Source of the DNA: Pseudomonas sp. MRSN 12121
GTDB taxonomy: Bacteria > Pseudomonadota > Gammaproteobacteria > Pseudomonadales > Pseudomonadaceae
Length of the DNA stretch: 64,000 bases
NCBI RefSeq assembly: GCF_000931465.1
Contig: NZ_CP010892.1
Span: 6,719,388-6,783,387, forward strand
Direction of reading: 5' to 3'
Shown here: positions 61,746 through 64,000 of the stretch, in pieces
Layout: every line of letters starts with the position of its first letter
Numbering within the stretch: the first letter of the stretch is position 1
Notes under the pieces: generated by a model
Told to the model about the DNA's origin: nothing
The model's input: only the letters and a program-made list of their open reading frames with translations
The model's database searches: none
Made by a program: the position numbers and the translations under genes

Positions 61746-62246
61746 TTACTTGTCCGCCTTGGCGAGCGTTGCGTTGCTGGTGCGGATACCCGCCTGGTCG
61801 AGGGTCAGGTCGGCTTCGGTCAGCTCCACCGGAGTGAGCTGGACCACATAGCGCCACTGGGCCTCGGAGATATCGCGGTAGGCCGCCAGCACGCCGACGT
61901 AGCGGCTGCCTTCTTCGACGCTGGGCTTGAGTTCCACGGTTTCACCCGGGCGCAGTTCCAGCTCTTCGCTGGCCACCATGTCTGGCGCCAGGGACTCCTT
62001 GGCGCGCTCGTAGAGGCTGAAGAAATCGGCGTTCTCGAAGGCCACCGGGTGCTTGAGCTCGATCAGCCGCACCACGATCGGCGACGGCCGCCCATTGAGG
62101 TCCGGGTTGAGCTGGTCACTGGCGGTCAGCTTGAGGTTGAGCTTGGTCAGGGTCGAATACGGCGACAGCGTCGAGCAGCCGGCCAGCAACACCAGGGCGG
62201 TCAGCGCGGCCAGCGTCTTGAGTAACAGGGTCGAGCAGCGAGACAT
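61746..62246 (-). CDS. tssJ: T6SS outer-membrane lipoprotein TssJ
   Basis: A 166-residue precursor. The lipobox LLAGC ends a signal peptide (TLAALTALVLLAGC), predicting anchoring to the outer membrane. The transthyretin-like core has PSPIVVRLIELKHPVAFENADFF and DISEAQWRYVV. ATG 62246 has AAGGA eight bases upstream; upstream ATGs at 62252 and 62255 are too close to that site. It overlaps no gene but follows fha by 5 bp. Confidence 0.93.
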   Translation of the reverse strand: MSRCSTLLLKTLAALTALVLLAGCSTLSPYSTLTKLNLKLTASDQLNPDLNGRPSPIVVRLIELKHPVAFENADFFSLYERAKESLAPDMVASEELELRPGETVELKPSVEEGSRYVGVLAAYRDISEAQWRYVVQLTPVELTEADLTLDQAGIRTSNATLAKADK

Positions 62247-62251
62247 GCGCA

Positions 62252-63445
62252 TCATCCTTGGTGTTCGGTGTGAAGGGTGGAGATCAGGCGGATCTGTTCT
62301 TCGTAGGCCTGGGCGAAGTCGCGGGCCAGCAGGCGCTCGCTCCAGTCATCGTCCTGGCGCAGGGCCTGGTGGTAGCGGTTGTAGGCTCTCCAGCGACTGC
62401 CGGAGGTGGCCAGCAGCGGCTTGTTGTCGCGCTCGAAACGCAGGGTCAGTTGCTGCGGCGAGAAATGCTCCAGGGTGCCGCGCACGGCCGCGCGGCTGGC
62501 GGTCAGCAGCGCCACCTGGTGCGCCTGCAGATCGCGGAAGGCCCGGGAGATCGCCTGGTCGGCGGGCAGTTGGCCGGGCTTGTTGCCCTGCAGCAGGATG
62601 CCCAGCGCCTCGCTGGCGTCCACGGCGAACTTGAGCGGGTTCTTGCTGCCGCCCTGGGCGGTGGTCAGGGCCAGGCGCAGCTCGTTTTTCAGCTCGCTGC
62701 GGGTGCGCAGGCTCTGCTGCAGGCCGCCGATGCTTTGCTTGAGCAGGCGCGCGGCGTCGATCGCCAGGGCTTCGCGGGCGTCGTGGTCGAGACCCTTGAG
62801 GTCCACCCCCAGCGCCGCGCCGAAATGCTCCCAGAAACCTTCGCGCTGGCGCTCCACCGGAGGCGGCTCGACGGGGGCCGGCGCCTCGGGCTGCGCCACC
62901 AGTTCCGGCACCAGCAGGCTTTCCATGTCGATGCGCGCATAGTCGGCGCGCTGGCGTGGTTCCTGGCGCGGCGTGTTGAGCGCGGTCAGCTCGTCGATTT
63001 CCGAATACACCCGCTCCTGCTGGTCCAGCGCGTTGAGCGGATCGAGGTCAAGGAAGGCGTCATCGGGAATGATGCTGCCCGCGGCTTGCGGACGCCCGAC
63101 CTCGGTGTCGAAGGTCGCCGGGTCGCGTACCAGGCGTGCGCGGATCTCGAAATCCCCCAGCACATAGACGCTGCCGTGCTCGATGCGCTGCGGCTCGCCC
63201 TTGCGCAGGCGGGCGCCGCTGTCGCTGGCCTGGATGCCGTTGCTGCTGGTGTCGGTGAGGAAAAACACCCCGTCGCGGTAGCTGACGATCGCGTGGTGAT
63301 TGGACAGGTGGCGCTTGCGGTCCGGAATGATCCAGTCGCAATCCTCTCCCCGCCCGATCACGCCGCCGGCCTGCTTGAAGGTTTTGCTGCTCAACTCCGT
63401 GGGCACGAACTGCTTGGTGTTCAGCATTTCGAAAACCAGTTCCAT
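62252..63445 (-). CDS. fha: T6SS forkhead-associated (FHA) domain protein
   Basis: A 397-residue protein. The FHA domain is at residues 20-105 (GVIGRGEDCDWIIPD, then LSNHHAIVSYRDGVFFLTDTS), with the Arg, Ser/Asn and His needed to bind phosphothreonine. The C-terminal 180 residues (from about GFWEHFGAALGVDL) match the T6SS FHA family. It should be a target of Stk1. ATG 63445 has AGGAG seven bases upstream. Confidence 0.94.
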   Translation of the reverse strand: MELVFEMLNTKQFVPTELSSKTFKQAGGVIGRGEDCDWIIPDRKRHLSNHHAIVSYRDGVFFLTDTSSNGIQASDSGARLRKGEPQRIEHGSVYVLGDFEIRARLVRDPATFDTEVGRPQAAGSIIPDDAFLDLDPLNALDQQERVYSEIDELTALNTPRQEPRQRADYARIDMESLLVPELVAQPEAPAPVEPPPVERQREGFWEHFGAALGVDLKGLDHDAREALAIDAARLLKQSIGGLQQSLRTRSELKNELRLALTTAQGGSKNPLKFAVDASEALGILLQGNKPGQLPADQAISRAFRDLQAHQVALLTASRAAVRGTLEHFSPQQLTLRFERDNKPLLATSGSRWRAYNRYHQALRQDDDWSERLLARDFAQAYEEQIRLISTLHTEHQG

Positions 63446-63462
63446 GATGATGCTCCTTGCGG

Positions 63463-63603
63463 TCACTTGCCGCGATTGACCGCCTGCGGATCACCCAATG
63501 GGCGATAGGTGTTGTCGTTGAATTTGTAATTGCCGCTACAGCCGCCGAGGCCGCTGAGAACGACCAGGGCCAGCAGGACGGCTTGCCAGTGACGAACAGA
63601 CAT
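63463..63603 (-). CDS. Small T6SS-locus lipoprotein
   Basis: A 46-residue lipoprotein with a clear lipobox (SGLGGC), a mature part of 25 residues, and the end YRPLGDPQAVNRGK. It corresponds in position to the unnamed small gene between sfa2 and fha2 in the P. aeruginosa H2-T6SS cluster. Function unknown. It lies 17 bp before fha and 95 bp after the activator gene. Confidence 0.85.
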   Translation of the reverse strand: MSVRHWQAVLLALVVLSGLGGCSGNYKFNDNTYRPLGDPQAVNRGK

Positions 63604-63698
63604 CAGAGGGTCTCCATGGATAGACAATGCACAAAGCGCCGACCCTGACGGACGACGCTTAGAGAAACGAAACAGGCGCTGGGGGAAGTCATGCCGCG

Positions 63699-64000
63699 CT
63701 ATCCCTCGAAGTCGCCAAGATTGATATTCAGCCGCCCCAGCCGGTACAGCAGCGTGCGCCTGGGCAGCCCCAGTTCGCGGGCCGCCAGGGTCTGGTTGCC
63801 GTCGTTCTTGCGCAGGCAGTCGAGCAACAGGTGACGCTCGACCTTTTCCAGGCGCTCGCGCAGGTTCAGCCCGGGCTCCTCCGGCAGCGCCTCGCTGCTC
63901 AGGGAAAAATGCTCGGCCAGCAGCTCGCCGCCCTCGCACAGCAATACCGCGCGCTCGACCAGGCCCTTGAGTTCGCGCACGTTGCCCGGGAAGGTGTAGC
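63699..64000 (-). CDS. Sigma-54-dependent T6SS activator (Sfa-like), C-terminal part only
   Basis: The C-terminal ~100 residues of a sigma-54 enhancer-binding protein; the start lies beyond the window. Visible are the end of the AAA+ domain (FPGNVRELKGLVERAVLL), a linker, and a Fis-type helix-turn-helix (NDGNQTLAARELGLPRRTLL). By synteny it is the Sfa activator of a H2-type T6SS, which uses sigma-54 to control T6SS genes. Confidence 0.88.
   Translation of the reverse strand, partial: YTFPGNVRELKGLVERAVLLCEGGELLAEHFSLSSEALPEEPGLNLRERLEKVERHLLLDCLRKNDGNQTLAARELGLPRRTLLYRLGRLNINLGDFEG

Noticed and set aside
1..64000. CRISPR array or tRNA/rRNA genes
   Set aside because: I looked for regularly spaced direct repeats and for tRNA-like cloverleaf sequence between genes and saw none; the repeated sequences are REP-type palindromes in single or paired copies.

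Overview
This window is a chromosomal segment of a Pseudomonas, most likely of the P. fluorescens group (P. protegens / P. chlororaphis relatives). The evidence is GC-rich coding sequence, many copies of the Pseudomonas intergenic palindrome with the core 'gcgggcaagcctcgctcc', and a gene order (rep-xpt ... cytochrome c5 ... dadX-ridA-dadA / lrp ... rpmG-rpmB ... radC / coaBC-dut-algC-argB / pyrE / crc / rph / yicC-gmk-rpoZ-spoT-ridA ... exbBD-tonB ... oxyR-recG) that I recognise as the conserved core of Pseudomonas chromosomes. The species call is inference. I saw no tRNA, rRNA, CRISPR array, insertion sequence or integrase.

Layout. 1-9.7 kb: LysR regulator, MATE efflux pump, GGDEF/EAL protein, Rep helicase, xanthine phosphoribosyltransferase, a CoA-transferase-family enzyme and a small cytochrome c5. 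9.9-14.5 kb: D-alanine catabolism (dadA-ridA-dadX) divergent from an Lrp-type regulator. 14.6-23 kb: amine/polyamine-type catabolism (FAD oxidoreductase, aldehyde dehydrogenase, MocR-type regulator, MFS transporter, cupin) plus a phospholipase-D-family lipoprotein. 23-39 kb: housekeeping genes for ribosomal proteins, CoA, dUTP, alginate/LPS sugar phosphates, arginine, pyrimidines, catabolite repression, RNA maturation and the stringent response. 39-47.6 kb: TonB-ExbB-ExbD energiser, OxyR, RecG and a YbaK-HDOD fusion.

47.6-64 kb: the distal part of a type VI secretion system (T6SS) locus on the minus strand. In transcription order it runs sigma-54 activator (cut by the window end), small lipoprotein, fha, tssJ, tssK, tssL, tssM, stp1 (phosphatase), stk1 (kinase) and vgrG. 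This order matches the H2-T6SS (HSI-II) arrangement of P. aeruginosa. The vgrG is followed by an obviously AT-rich cargo module: a secreted small protein, a 992-residue multidomain protein and a second secreted small protein. The large protein combines M23-like (lysostaphin-type) segments, SH3b-like segments, a textbook EF-hand calcium loop and an unrecognised C-terminal domain. I read it as a cell-wall-targeting T6SS effector flanked on both sides by candidate immunity genes; this is the most novel system in the window. Between this module and the core genome lies about 650 bp without a convincing gene, containing palindromic repeats and what looks like a relic leader sequence.
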